NCBI GenBank assembly: GCA_003255065.1 | Contig: QAOA01004158.1 | Span: 89,541-153,540 of the forward strand | Direction of reading: 5' to 3' | DNA from: Cercis canadensis | Lineage: Eukaryota > Streptophyta > Magnoliopsida > Fabales > Fabaceae | Length of the DNA: 64,000 bases | Shown: one piece after another, positions 36,877 to 48,747 of the stretch | How positions within the stretch are numbered: the stretch's first letter is position 1 | Layout of the letters: each line of letters begins with the position of its first letter | Notes under the pieces: model-generated | What the model was told of the DNA's origin: nothing | The model's database searches: none | The model's input: the letters and a program-made list of their open reading frames with translations, nothing else | Made by a program: the position numbers and the translations under genes

Positions 36877-37338
36877 CGTGAAGAGTTTCCGCATTCCCTC
36901 AAATTGGACGAGAGATGATTTGGAACTGCATTCAAGTGCAACCACAAACAGTTTCCTTGAAATTAAATTACTCGTAAGAAACAACCAGTGAATGCGACAG
37001 TTTATTGCTTTCAGTTCTCAGTTGGCAAATGCCAAACTTCCAACATAAAAAATGTTGTTGATGATGACGACAACAAATAAAATGACAACCTTAGAAAGAA
37101 AAGAATGATTCTTCGTATTTGTGTTCTCTAACATTCTACTGACAATTACAATATTGAAACAACAGGTTATACAAGGATCTCTATAGTTTGACCACAAAAG
37201 CAGATGTTTTCATTGATTTCATTGTCCCCTCTCTTGATACAAAAAGGTGAAGCCTTTGTGGTGACAGAATGGCCTTTTGATTGGTAGTACACAAAATAAA
37301 ATGGTAAAAATGAAGCATTGCTAACAGTCTCTCTTAGT
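35929..37338. other. Convergent intergenic region
   Basis: Contains the probable 3' UTR of the carrier gene, an A-rich stretch with an N at 36539, and an (AT)20 microsatellite at 36833-36872, then the 3' flank of the minus-strand GPI-protein gene. No gene seen. Confidence 0.6.
36833..36872. repeat. (AT)20 microsatellite
   Basis: About 40 bases of uninterrupted TA/AT repeat between two convergent genes; likely length-polymorphic. Confidence 0.9.
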
Positions 37339-40293
37339 TCACAAGAGAAACAAGTTACCCCCTAACAAGAGCATTAAACAGTAAATCAAACCAATCTTGG
37401 AAATCACATTGGCACCATTGGAAGGCACAAAACTTCCCTCAGGGGTGTTAGTGGTCACTACAGCCACAATCCAGTCACCTTCAGAGCCAATACCAATTCC
37501 TGTATACTTCGTGTCATTAAGATTACCTGAGTAGAGAGATTGCGTGAAATTAGTGAGGACAAGGCTTGGATCAAGGCTAGGAACGCAAGCAGGCATTACA
37601 GTTCCATCCCTTGTGTTGGAAATATTCAAGTGGCATTTAGTCAAAAGGTCTGGATAATTGGATAATAGAGGCTCCGTGCCTGGTACTGTGTTAGCACCTG
37701 TGGTGTTTGTACAGGGTTGATTCTTGAACTGATCAGCTATTTCATCAGCAAAGCACTCTGCATTCTTGTTCTTTGTTAGAGCTGTCAAGCTTAAGGATGC
37801 TCGATACTTGTTGATACCCTGATAAAGATTATCTTCCTCATCTGCAGGGGAATATGAAGTGAGATAAGTACAGTCTCAAGATGTCAACTTAACGAAGTAT
37901 GGATATCTCCATATGCATGCGTGTGTGTGCCAGGGAAAGAGTCAGGATAGATGTCAACTAAACTCTGCATTATTTGTTATGTGTTGCTACTATAGTTCTG
38001 TATGCACAGCCATAAATAGAAAGCAGAAAAAAGCCATGTGCAATAAACATCAAACTCTAATGAGGTTGGTGAAAACACATATCTTGCTCCCCTATTAAGA
38101 AATAGGGTAACCTTCTTTGTTGGAGCAACTACAAGTAATTTTAGTTATAGGAAATAAAGATTACAATTTGGTGGGTGATTGCATTTGTCTGGAACAAGAG
38201 GTAGTAGTTTTTATATTTAGACAGGTGACATGAACATGATTGTCAATATTGAAGGGAAGCTTCTAATTAAGATGATCAAAATGGAGAAGACAGAATGAGA
38301 GTGATAGTAACAGCTAGATGGTAGAATAAATGCGTATTTGTGGCTGAATGTGATTGCTATTAGTATTCTCTGGAAATATGTTGTTGGCCTGGAGTTGCAC
38401 CATGCAACAATGATATGTTCTCAATCAAAGAATGGGCTTTTACTTAATTAAGCATTCGTGATCCACATATTTGATGTTCCTAATCAGGGACATATAATAA
38501 TTTCTTTTGAACAAGAGTTTCTAGTTTTTCTTCTTCAAAAATGACAAGTGGAAACAGGTTCATAGGCAGAAATTCTATTTCCATTGGCTGGATCCTCAGA
38601 ACTTGTCATCATCTCAACTTCCTTGATGCATGCTTTATAGCCCTGCAGTCTTACTTGAAAAGGCACTTCGTTAGCCACTAAAAAAAGTCAAGAGTTTCCT
38701 GAACTCCCATCTTTTTGTAACATTCTAGAAGCCTGATCAGATTAGTTAGGCATAAAGGAAGTCCAGAACCTCCTTCCCCAGTAAGAAATTATCAATCTTT
38801 GACAGTACAGTGAAGCCTATGTCAGATACTCAGGTAAAACCCATTTGGTGTAATGCCAAAACAATGATGGTGTTTTCTGAGCCAGCAGAATAACATATAT
38901 TAGCTCCAGTTGCACATGCAAGAACATGTTAAAGTATGCAATTTCTAGTATCTACTCAGGATATACATCTAAGGATCATGTTCTTGCCAATGAACCTAGT
39001 TTTGAGTTTCCTTCACACTTTCGGTTGTCCAATCATGGCCAATTTGCTCCTATTTTAATAATTTGAACAATTAGTTCATAATCAGAAGACACTCCATCTA
39101 AAGGTTTGAAACCATTTGCGGGTATTTTTAAGAAAATAAAAAAATCTATATGTTTGATTAAATAAATATCCAGAGACACTCAAACAGTAACATATTTAAT
39201 AAGAGCTTATAAAAATAAATGTTGACAAATACACCAGAATAAACCAAAACTTACACAAATGAACCATCAGATGCATGCATCATAAAGCCATTAATGATTA
39301 GGTAAACCATGCTACTGGCAGAATATCCTAATGAAATAATGAATTTCAGCTATTGAAATTTCTTTAATATCAAGTCTCTAGATAAAGTAAAATGGCATCT
39401 CATCCAGGTAGGAAAATCGTTAAGACTGAAGAGTCCATCTATGTGAGTCACTCGTAGAGGATACTGCTATTCACAGGTGAGTTGATTGTGTGTAAAGTAA
39501 TGTGGAATATAGAAGTTTCACATCAGGTAGAAACGAAGAAGAGATATGGCATATAAACCCAAGACTCATAAGCTCAAAAGCAGGTCAAGTTGGTGCCCAC
39601 TAACACATTATCCCAACAGATACTGTGAATGAGGTTGATGGAAAATCATTCATTCCACACCAAAGTAGTTAATACTAATAGGCCATAGTCCAACGACTCT
39701 CTAACAAACCTACTGATAAACAATTGATGAAATTTGATTACAGCACCAGAGTGCCACAAAAATCCCAATCATCTTCTCTCAGATAAGCATGATGCAATGG
39801 ATTAAACAGAAGTTATAAATCCCAATTTACCTCTAGTTTAGCACTCAAATCAATGTCAGAAAAAAGAAACATCAACTCAGTAAATCTATAAGATCAGAAA
39901 CAAAAAGTCAACTTTTTTTTTTCTCTCACTCAGTAATCCCAGATCAATAGCTCCCAATCAGATCTAGTTCTCATTTTTTTGGCCTAAGATCTAGCTCTCA
40001 TTGGGCATTAAGAAATAACAATAAATGAAATCAAAATAATTCAAGTCCTAAAATTGATGTCAGTTCAGCAGATTATTCAAATCACCGAGACACATTCCTA
40101 TAATAATTGCTAGACAATAACATGTGAACCCATCTAAGAATAAATAAATTTAGTTGATTTAAGAAGAATGCAGTTGAAAATAGAGGAAATTGAGAGAAAA
40201 AGAATCACCGGTGGCGCATTTGACTGGTTGGTTCATTAAGAGAATGCAAGAAAGAAGCAGCACCAAAAGAAGAGAAAACTTGGGCAAAGCCAT
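37339..40293 (-). CDS. GPI-anchored secreted protein (At5g19230/At3g06035-like), 195 aa
   Basis: Two exons: 40293-40209 and 37841-37339, joined in frame across a 2.37-kb intron (phase 1). Exon 1 encodes almost only a signal peptide: MALPKF, then a Leu-rich core ending near VKCAT (about residues 1-27). The mature part begins DEEDNLYQGINKYRASLSLT and carries the family signature ADQFKNQPCTNTTG, an N-terminal asparagine-rich pattern with several NXT/S sites, GIGIGSEGDWIVAVVTTNTPEGSF, and a hydrophobic C-terminal tail (about 175-195) preceded by a small-residue NGAN site, fitting GPI attachment. These proteins are plant-specific, at the outer plasma membrane, and functionally uncharacterised. Conserved cysteines are present. 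No lesions seen. Confidence 0.9.
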
Positions 40294-41574
40294 TGATGAG
40301 AAATTGGACTTGGTTGAGGATCTCTCCACTGTAAAGACTAGAACTTTGGCTACTTCTATCAGTGGGTGACGTGGGAGCGGGGTGTTTGATTTGGGTGCTT
40401 TGCTGTTTCTTTAAGTAGAAGCTAGAGATCAAACTGAGGAGGACGTCACAACTGAAAGAAACGACAGCGGTTTAGGCTGTGTTTTTCCGATATATGTTGC
40501 TGTGCTGTCTTAGTACCGTGCCCGGTGCCCGTGCAACAACTAAGGACAGCTGTCCGCACTCTGCAAATCTGTGTCGTATATGTAAAAGATGATGTCGTTC
40601 CTTTTTCTTCTGAGCAAAGCTTGAAATGTTATACGACATGTCGTCATGAAGAGATATGAGCACAAGCTAGTAGCTAGTTGTATTGTATGTGTAGATTGCT
40701 AAATCATTTTAATTTCATTTTAGGCATTACTCAGGTCAATACAAAGAATTCGCTTTTGGTATTAGCCAATAGTAAGATAAAGGGTGACTACATTAGCCTC
40801 AAACGTTTCTGATATTTAATGAAAAGGGTCTTGAACTTTCTTAAGAAAAAAAAAAAAGGATACTAAACATGTTAGTAAAAAGAGAATATATGAATGTCAT
40901 ATAAGATTAGATGGAAATATAGAAATTTTTAGGACTTAGATGTGGTCTTGTGGTAGTTAATTTAAGTAATTTGTTGGAGGTTGAAAGTTCAAACTTTCGT
41001 ATTATTATTTAAGCAAATATATAATGATAGTAAACATTACATAAAATTTTTTGTTAATTAAGCTGTAAATCAATTGGTCACAAATTTTTTTTTCATAAGA
41101 AGAGAGTCTTATGTTCGAGACTTTTTATTAACAAAATGAGAGTCTCAAAGTGCTTATTCACACAAAACTATAGTTACGGATATTTCGACAACTGGAGATT
41201 TAGGTTCTTGGGTTATCAAAAAGAAAATAAAATTACAAAATTCTTAATTTTTTTTTTATATATTAAAATACACCTCTTTTAATTTCAATTTTTATATGAC
41301 TTCTAATTTCAATTTTAACTCAACAGAAACTTCTTCTTTATCTTATGCTAAAACCTAAAATAAGTGAGATGAATGTAATTTTAAAAATAACAAAGAATAT
41401 CAGTACGTATACTTTTGTTAAACTTCAACAAAGATTAGGTAAATAAACATACTTAGTCTTAGTTGCAGGATTTGATAAATAACCATTTCAGTCGTTTAGA
41501 TTTTTTTTTTTTTTTAAAAAAAAAAATAAGAGTGACCTTTGCGGTTTTGAAAGTACAATTAGATAGTTTGCGAA

Positions 41575-41865
41575 CGTGAAGAAGCCCCATATATATAAAA
41601 TGTTTTTGTGAGAATTTATCATCTAAGCAGTACATGAAAGAGTCGTAACTTGTTAATGCAGTAATTAATATTATAGATATCAAATTGTTGAGAGAAGATA
41701 GAGAGCAGTTAGCTATTAAGAAAGGACGTTTGTCATCCATCGTCGAGGTAGCATAGGATATATCCCGCAACAAACTAGGATAAATATAAAAAGATGTCTT
41801 AACTGCACTCAAGAATATCAAAATCAGGTTTTTGAATCATTCTAAAGCTCCTTCACTATTAGCTT
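41575..41865 (+). pseudogene. Relic of LRR receptor kinase C-terminal exon
   Basis: On the plus strand this aligns base for base with the last exon of the RLK copies: gaagaagcccc...aaaatgttt matches the KKPTDKMF region, gagcagttagctattaag matches GQLAVK, and aaagatgtcttaactgcactc matches KDVLAAL. Several frameshifts and stops are present, and only the kinase tail remains. The short minus-strand frame over the same bases is a shadow. It is the outermost (5') trace of the receptor-kinase cluster. Confidence 0.75.
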
Positions 41866-42459
41866 CAGTTTACTTTTTAATTTCTAGTCGAAGATCTTTA
41901 TATCAGCCTTTATTCCATTTGAAGTGTTAATTTGGCTAAATTGATCAAGGTATATGCATCTAATGGTCAGCACCGACAACAATGTAATAAGTTAAAGAAA
42001 TAAAGTGCATGTTAATGTTATTCACATGCACGTACAGCCTTAACATTAATGCATGAACTGAATCATGCAATGTTTCATTTATGGTGAGAAGAAAAACATG
42101 CAATTAAAGCACCCAATCTTTCTCTCTCTCTTTTGTATGTTACTCCTCTCTCTAAACGTGCAGTGCGCACCCAAACTGCAAAAGAGGCACACCTTACAAC
42201 ACTCCTCAAAGGAAAACTTCTTCACTTATATATGTATTTTTAATAGGAGCGATCTCTTGCAGATCTGTGGCTCTTCAGATCTTCTTGTATCTTCTTCTCT
42301 TGTTCACGCCCAGAACCCGGACCTCTTCGTGTATTGTTTTTCAATTTATCTTCCCAACTTCGTCTTCTTCTTCATTCTATCTTTCATGTTTCCTATGTTC
42401 CCCATTATTATATCAGTAAGCAGCCAACATGATATCATGGTTCCAGAAACATAGAGGAA

Positions 42460-42790
42460 GCAGAAGAAGGAATCGAGCTTCCGGCGGCAATGGAAGAGGT
42501 GCTGGTGGTGCAGCGACCACCGTTGAGACCCATCGAAGACTCAAAGTTGAAGAAATCCCATGGAGATGAAGTCTTCAAAGATATGGTCAACAGTAGCAAC
42601 TCCACTCTAAAACATTAATAAGGAAAAAATAAATAAAGCAGCAGCAAAAACATAATAGCTCAGCTCGCCGGAGATGGTGGTAATGGCGGTGACACTGGAA
42701 TGTGGCACTGACGCCGGCGAAGCTCATCGGAGACGAGTGTGGTCATGGCAGAGGGACAGAGAGAGAGTTGGGGTATGGGGTTTGTGTTTG
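42460..42790. other. GC-richer island of unknown nature
   Basis: An isolated patch rich in ccggcgg, gccggcgaagctcatcgg and gagagag words in AT-rich surroundings, with no long ORF. It may be a transposon interior or captured gene fragment. I could not assign it. Confidence 0.35.
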
Positions 42791-43007
42791 ATAAGGGGTA
42801 AGGGTGGATAGTTTTGTCATTTTATATAAATTCATATGAGCTCCTGCATGTGGTCACAACTGGTATAAGCATGCAATATGAAGTAAACTTCTTGTTAATG
42901 CATTTATGTGTTGTTTCCTTTATTCATGCTTTTGGGTTTCTTCCTTTTAGGGATCAGCCACGGATTTATGGGGCACTGGTTCTGCATTTCAAATTTTTTT
43001 ACCAAAT

Positions 43008-43193
43008 TACTTTGTGGCTTCAATCAGAAAGTTAAACTCTAGTGACGGGGCCTTTTTGAGCCCCTTCACGCCAATGATGTGGTATGTCATTGGTTTATTT
43101 TTTCTTATTGTGGGAACAACTTTTTGGATCCTAGAGCGTAGGAAAATATGATTTCAGGAAATCACCTAGAGAACAAGTTGTAATTATCCTATG
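43008..43193 (+). pseudogene. GLR: Glutamate receptor-like (GLR) relic: M1-region exon
   Basis: Translating the plus strand gives RKLNSSDGAFLSPFTPMMWY, followed by a hydrophobic segment and TTFWILERRK. This is the stretch before and through the first membrane helix (M1) of plant glutamate receptor-like channels. About 43147 the frame shifts by one base, then continues FRKSPREQVVIILW, the segment that leads into the pore in GLRs. A consensus donor (TG|GTGAGT) follows at 43194. GLRs are plant ligand-gated cation channels. The following pore/M2-M3 exon was not found, so this is a remnant. Confidence 0.82.
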
Positions 43194-43660
43194 GTGAGTT
43201 CATATATTACTATTTCTTATGTTAGCTTACTACTGTTTAAGTTGTTTGATAATCATTATCTAACTTAAATCATCTTCATTCATTTGAAAAAGATAAAAAT
43301 ATTCTTTTTTCTTCATTGGCAAGAAAGATCATGATATGTGAAAGACTAATTTTTTCAAACTAGGAGTGGCTGAAACTCCATTTGTGTATATAAATAGATC
43401 AATAGAGGTATAAAGAATCCATAGAAATGAATCTATTTTCAAATTTAAAAGGGCCTCTGACTATTTCATATAGTGACCCATATATAAGAATGTATTTAGA
43501 GCTTGCTCTCACGTAATTAAAATCTTACTTTGTGAACAAAATTTAGCACACACAAATAACATAGTTTTCAAATATGAGAAGCCAGAAATATGTATGTGAT
43601 TATTGTGAACAAGCTCTTACCATTGTTCACTTCATATTCTAGAGGTGTATAGATCTGCAG

Positions 43661-43964
43661 GTTTTCATGTTACTTAATGAGAAAGAAGAGGGCCTTAGAA
43701 CACCTTCTCAGAGTGGGGAACTCCAGCGAATTCAAGACAAATATTGGTGAGGCAAAGTGCTTGCAGCACAGAAGGTGCAAAGGAAGAAATAAACCGGCCT
43801 CAGTTTAAAAACTTTTGGGGCCTCTTTTCTTTTGTGGGTTAGCATGCTTTCTTGCTCTTGTGTATTTTATTCAGATAGTGCACCAGTTCATCAAGCATTA
43901 TTCAGAGGAGTCTCAGTCATCTAGTTTGAGCTCAAGACCTGCACTTCTTCATTCATTTCCCTAA
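43661..43964 (+). pseudogene. GLR: Glutamate receptor-like (GLR) relic: C-terminal exon
   Basis: Contains SGELQRIQDKYW, then, after an in-frame TGA and a frame change, SACSTEGAKEEINRPQFKNF WGLF, then after a second one-base shift GLACFLALVLYFIQIVHQF and a short serine-rich cytosolic tail ending in TAA near 43962. The order (SGELQRI, cysteine, FWGLF, last membrane helix) is the GLR C-terminus with M4. It belongs with the M1 relic at 43008-43193; the exon for the pore, M2, M3 and most of the second ligand-binding lobe is absent between them. At least three disabling lesions. Confidence 0.82.
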
Positions 43965-44114
43965 TTTATGAGTGAAAACAATAGAAAGGCTTTCAATGAG
44001 AATTAAGCTTGAAAGTTAGCTTGCTGCAGAATCAGTTTCATAATTAGCAAATTGCAAATCTGTTATATTTTTACCTTAGAGTTTGTATAGTAACTGTTAA
44101 TAAATGTACATGTA

Positions 44115-44116
<2 letters not shown>

Positions 44117-44177
<61 letters not shown>

Positions 44178-44191
44178 NTTTTTTTTTTTTT
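44117..44191. repeat. Poly-T tract containing an N
   Basis: About 75 T residues with a single N at 44178. The length is not reliable because the assembly is broken here. It could be the reverse-complement of a retroelement poly(A) tail, but no element body is recognisable next to it. Confidence 0.8.
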
Positions 44192-44509
44192 ATAACTTCT
44201 GAGATATGTTGTTTTAGGCAATAAAAGCATGCATTGTAGTATTGGAGGAATGGATTTTTAAAAAGTGGAATAAAAATGGGAAATATATCGAAACACTACA
44301 CATAATTATATATTACACATTTTATATTCTTAATTTGTACCCTTTTCTATTGCAAACATAATTTTAAGAGAAAGGTGATGCAGGGAAAAGAAAAACAAAA
44401 CAAAAAATCTTTTGACACAAAGTGAAGACAATAAACCCATCTGTATGAAGAAGTGAATTGTAATTAACATGTTCACTGAACAATGGATAAAAATTGTAAT
44501 TATTACACA

Positions 44510-44927
44510 TTTACTTTCAAGTTAGATCAGTAAAATTTACAGTGACCAATAGTGTATGAGACAGGCTCCAGTTTAGAAGCTAAAGTGAAGACTAAAGTGC
44601 AATTACGTAGAGATAGTTAATTAGCCATTATGTCAGGAACAACTTCCAAACTATCATCTCATTTGGACTAAGATAATGTGATGTGTTTAGTTCACAGAAA
44701 TATGCATAATGGGCTGCAATTTTCATCAAACAATCAATGGTGTTAAAGGAAGTTGAGGGTAAAAAATAATAAAATAACTTACTGGCAACCAATTAGAAAC
44801 CGCTAAAAGTATCTCAAGTTTTTTTCTTTTTTTCGTCAAAAGTATCATAATTGATTAAGTGAATTTATTTATTTTTTAATTCTTTTTCTTGGTGAGATTG
44901 GATATGAAACTTACACTTAACTTTGGA
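44510..44927. repeat. RLK upstream repeat, copy 1
   Basis: Shares long runs with 50222-50570 and 51088-51310 (caatggtgttaaag-g, aaaccRctaaaMgtat and others). This region directly precedes RLK copy A. In copy B the equivalent sequence lies 1.4-2.5 kb upstream, separated by later insertions. Confidence 0.75.
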
Positions 44928-45059
44928 AGGAGAGGATCACCTTTAGCTCCGCCTATTAATTATACTCAAGTCAGTCATGTGGCATGCTATCTCATAATTT
45001 CAGAAACCATTAGATTCCAACTTTTCGTTACTTGTCTATCTCTTCACTAGAAGGTCATC

Positions 45060-48000
45060 ATGAACTCCCAACTCAATGGAGTTCACTTCCTCTTTGTTCC
45101 AACTCTGTTGCTTGTGCTCTACTGTTTTATGGCTCCTACTAGTATTGCTGTGCTTCAAGTCCTCAACATTAACACCGACCAGTCTTCTCTTCTTGCCTTC
45201 AAACACCATATCACTTATGACCCCAATAATTTCCTTGCCAAAAACTGGTCAGTTAAAACCCCTGTTTGCAATTGGTTTGGCATCACTTGTGCTTCTTCCC
45301 ACCTTAGAGTTACTGCCCTCAATCTCTCTCACATGAATCTTGTTGGAACCATTCCTCCTCATCTGGGGAACCTGTCCTTCCTTTCTAAGCTAGATCTTTT
45401 CAACAATACCTTTCATGGTTCCCTTCCTAGTGAATTTGCTCGGTTACGTAGAGTGAAACTCATTGACCTACAGTTCATCAACTTCAGTGGGGATATCCCA
45501 TCATGGTTTGTGTTCTTACCGAAACTTGAACAGTTGTTGTTAGGCTATAACAGTTTCACAGGTAAGATCACACCCTCCTTATTCAACCTGACTTCACTGC
45601 AATTACTTGATCTTAATGGTAACAAACTTTGGGGTTTTCTACCCTCCAACTTCTTCAATGCCCCTTCATTACAATGGGTGACCGTTTATGATAACCAAAT
45701 CTCAGGCTCTATCCCAAGCTCTGTTTTCAACATATCATCACTCCAAATTATCGACCTCGGCAAAAACAACCTTTCTGGTGAAGTCCCAGAAAATATCTTC
45801 TATTACCTTCCTAAATTGGAGTTGTTTATCTTAGAAGGGAACCAATTCGTTGGAGAAATTCCACTTAGCTTGTTTAATTGTAAGCAGCTGCAATATTTGT
45901 CCTTATATCACAATAGTTTCAAGGGAAATATACCAAGAGTGATGGGAAACTTGATAATGCTTAATTCTTTAAGCCTTGGCTACAACAATTTGCAAGTTAT
46001 GATTCATTCCTTTAGTTTACAAATAACCTTGTTAACTCTGATATTTGAAATACAAGGATACATACTACCTTGGCATAGAATCAAAAATTCAATTTTTTTA
46101 ATTGAAATTTATATGTTTGAAATGAGAAAAATCTTTTGAAAGAGACATGAAATGTCTAAAAATGTGAATATCTTGGATTTATTATTGATGTGCACAAGGC
46201 ATTCAAATTTTGAAATGTGATAGAAATATTTCAATTATATATGACAGGAACAATACCAAATGAGATTGGAAATCTATATAATTTAGAAGTTTTGAATCTT
46301 GAAGCTGCCAACCTAAGTGGCCAAATTCCATCAGAAATTTTTAATATTTCTACAATAACAGAAATTTTCCTACCATTCAATCAACTCTCAGGCAGTCTAC
46401 CATTAATCTCAAGCTCCATGGCTCCAAATCTTAAGAGATTATTGTTAGCTTGTAATTATCTCAGTGGAAAAATCTCAAGCACTATTTCCAATGCTTCTTT
46501 GCTCACTCAACTAGACTTGTCAAACAATTCATTTTCTGGCTACATTCCAGACATATTTGATAATTTAAGGAAGCCTGAATGGCTTAACCTTGAATGAAAT
46601 AATTTGACTTCTGACCCTTCCAATCCAGAGTTAAATATCATAAATTCTTTAAGTAGTATTAACTATCTAAGAATAGTATCCTTCTCAATGAATCCTTTGA
46701 ACTCCATCCTTCCCATGTCCATTGGCAATCTCTCCACTTCTCTAGAGCACTTGGGATTTGGGATTTGTGGAATGAGGGGTAGCATTCCACCAACTATTGG
46801 CAACTTAAGTGGCTTAATATACCTTCACCTTGGAGGAAATCGACTGACTGGAACCATTCCAACTGGAATACGGAAGTTACAAGAGTTACAATATCTCTCT
46901 CTTCATAGGAACCTGATAGAAGGACTTCTTCCACGTGCAATATGTCAACTCAAGAGCTTGTGGACAATAGAGATGGGTATTAACAGTTTTTCCGGACCAA
47001 TACCTACTTGCTTGAGTAACCTTTCATTATTGAGGGAGTTTTCACTCGATGGTAATAAGTTGAACTCAACAATACCTTCTGATTTGCTGAGCCTCACATA
47101 TTTATTACATTTAAGCTTGTCCTCAAATGAGCTAATAGGACCTCTCCCACTAGGTATTGGAAATTTAAGAGTTTTGACAGAGCTTTATTTATCTGATAAT
47201 CAGATATCAGGTAACATTCCAAGCACCATGGGAGGACTTCAAGATTTAAGTCATCTTGACTTGCAACAAAATAAATTGGAAGGACCTATCCCTGAATCTT
47301 TTGGCAGGTTGGTGAGTTTGGAAGAACTTTATTTATCAGAAACAATTTATCTGGTGTTATACCCAAGTCTTTAGAGGGACTTGTGCATATGAAGTTTTTC
47401 AATGTCTCTTTCAATAAATTAGAAGGAGAGATACCTACTGGTGGACCTTTTAGAAACTTGTCTTCTCAATCATTCATGGGGAATGAAGGACTTTGTGGTG
47501 CTCCACACTTGCAAGTCCCAAAATGCAAAATTATTGCGCCTAGCAAATCCCCAAAAACTACTGCAATTGTGTTGAAAATTGTTTTGCCCGCTGCGTTTGC
47601 CACATTAATGTTTATATTGACTTTCTTATATGTGCTAAAATGCAAAAATCACAGCGAGTCATCCAACCCAGAGCAAGATTTAACAATGACAACACGGAGA
47701 AGAATTTCATATCATGAACTTTGGCAAGCTACAAACCAGTTTAGTGATGTCAATTTACTTGGTAGAGGGAGCTTTGGAAAAGTATATAAAGGAATACTCG
47801 ACGACAGGGTGAATGTTGCAGTAAAAGTTTTTAATTTGGAGCTTGAAGGAGGATTTAGAAGCTTTGATTCTGAATGTGAAGTGCTAAGAAATGTCCGCCA
47901 TCGAAATCTTATAAAAGTCATTAGCAGTTGCAGTAATGATACTGACTTCAAGGCATTGGTTTTGAGTTACATGCCTAACGGAAGTTTAGAGAGGTGGTTA

Positions 48001-48747
48001 TACTCTGAAAATCGTGGGTTGAGTATAATGCAAAGGTTGAACATAATGATTGATGTTGCAGCAGCATTGGATTATCTACATCATGGTTGTTCTATACCAA
48101 TTGTGCATTGTGATTTAAAACCAAATAACGTATTGCTAGATCAAGATATGATTGCACATGTAACTGATTTTGGCATTGCAAAACTCTTGGGTGTAGATTC
48201 CTTGACACACACTATGACACTAGCCACAATGGGTTATATGGCTCCAGGTGATGTTTCTAAATCATTTTCAACTAACTTTTTTGTTTGTTACAAATATATC
48301 ATGTTGTATAAATATTTCTAATATGTCGAAACATTTTCTAAGTTCATATCATAATATCAAATATCTTAAGAATTTTTTTCCCCTTACATGCAGAGTATGG
48401 ATTGGAAGGAATTGTTTCTAGGCAAGGTGATGTATATAGCTATGGTATTTTGCTTATGGAAACCTTCACTGGAAAGAAGCCTACAGATAAAATGTTTCAT
48501 GGAGAATTTAGCATCAAACACTGGGTGAAAGATTTGTACCCTGATACAATAATTGATTTTATTGGTGGCCGACAGAGGACAATTAGCTGTTAAGAAGGAC
48601 TGCTTATTATCAATCATGAGGTTAGCATTGGATTGTTCAGAGGATTCTCCGAATGAAAGGAGAAATATCAAAGATGTCTTAGCTGCACTCCAGAAGATCA
48701 AAATCAAGTTTTTGAATGAACCTATAAATCCCAAAGCATCTGTTTGA
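45060..48747 (+). pseudogene. LRR-XII receptor-like kinase copy A (broken)
   Basis: Same gene plan as copy B: exon 1 45060-45996, exon 2 46248-48247, exon 3 48394-48747. It encodes a signal peptide, LRRs, a membrane helix and a kinase (glycine loop [28 protein letters not shown]). Lesions against copy B: the intron 1 donor reads AAG|TTATG instead of AAG|GTATG (45997); TGA replaces TCG at 46595-46597; one A is lost from an A-run at about 47341, shifting frame in the last LRRs; about 14 bases are missing at about 48570, shifting frame in the kinase C-lobe. Each would block a full-length product. Partial LRR-only or kinase-only products from internal starts cannot be excluded. The N-terminal 300 residues are about 90% identical to copy B. 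Confidence 0.88.

Noticed and set aside
41459-41821. 120-codon minus-strand frame
   Set aside because: It overlaps the plus-strand RLK exon 3 relic; the homology is on the plus strand, so the frame is a shadow.
42065-42454. 129-codon plus-strand frame with a signal-peptide-like segment
   Set aside because: It is low-complexity and matches no family I recognise, lies in a region of relics, and shows no supporting exon structure. The hydrophobic part comes from ttctctctctc and tcttcttctt runs.
44117-44191. Poly-T as the tail of a LINE or SINE insertion
   Set aside because: No element body or target duplication was recognised on either side, and the N shows that the tract length is unreliable.
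45076-45336. Second-frame ORF inside RLK exon 1, also present at 52835-53095
   Set aside because: It is conserved only because the duplicated DNA is conserved; the LRR reading frame explains it.
46001-46139. Read-through tail of RLK copy A exon 1 as a truncated LRR protein
   Set aside because: The tail is homologous to intron 1 of copy B; it is open only by chance. With the mutated donor some read-through is possible, but it is not evidence of a gene.
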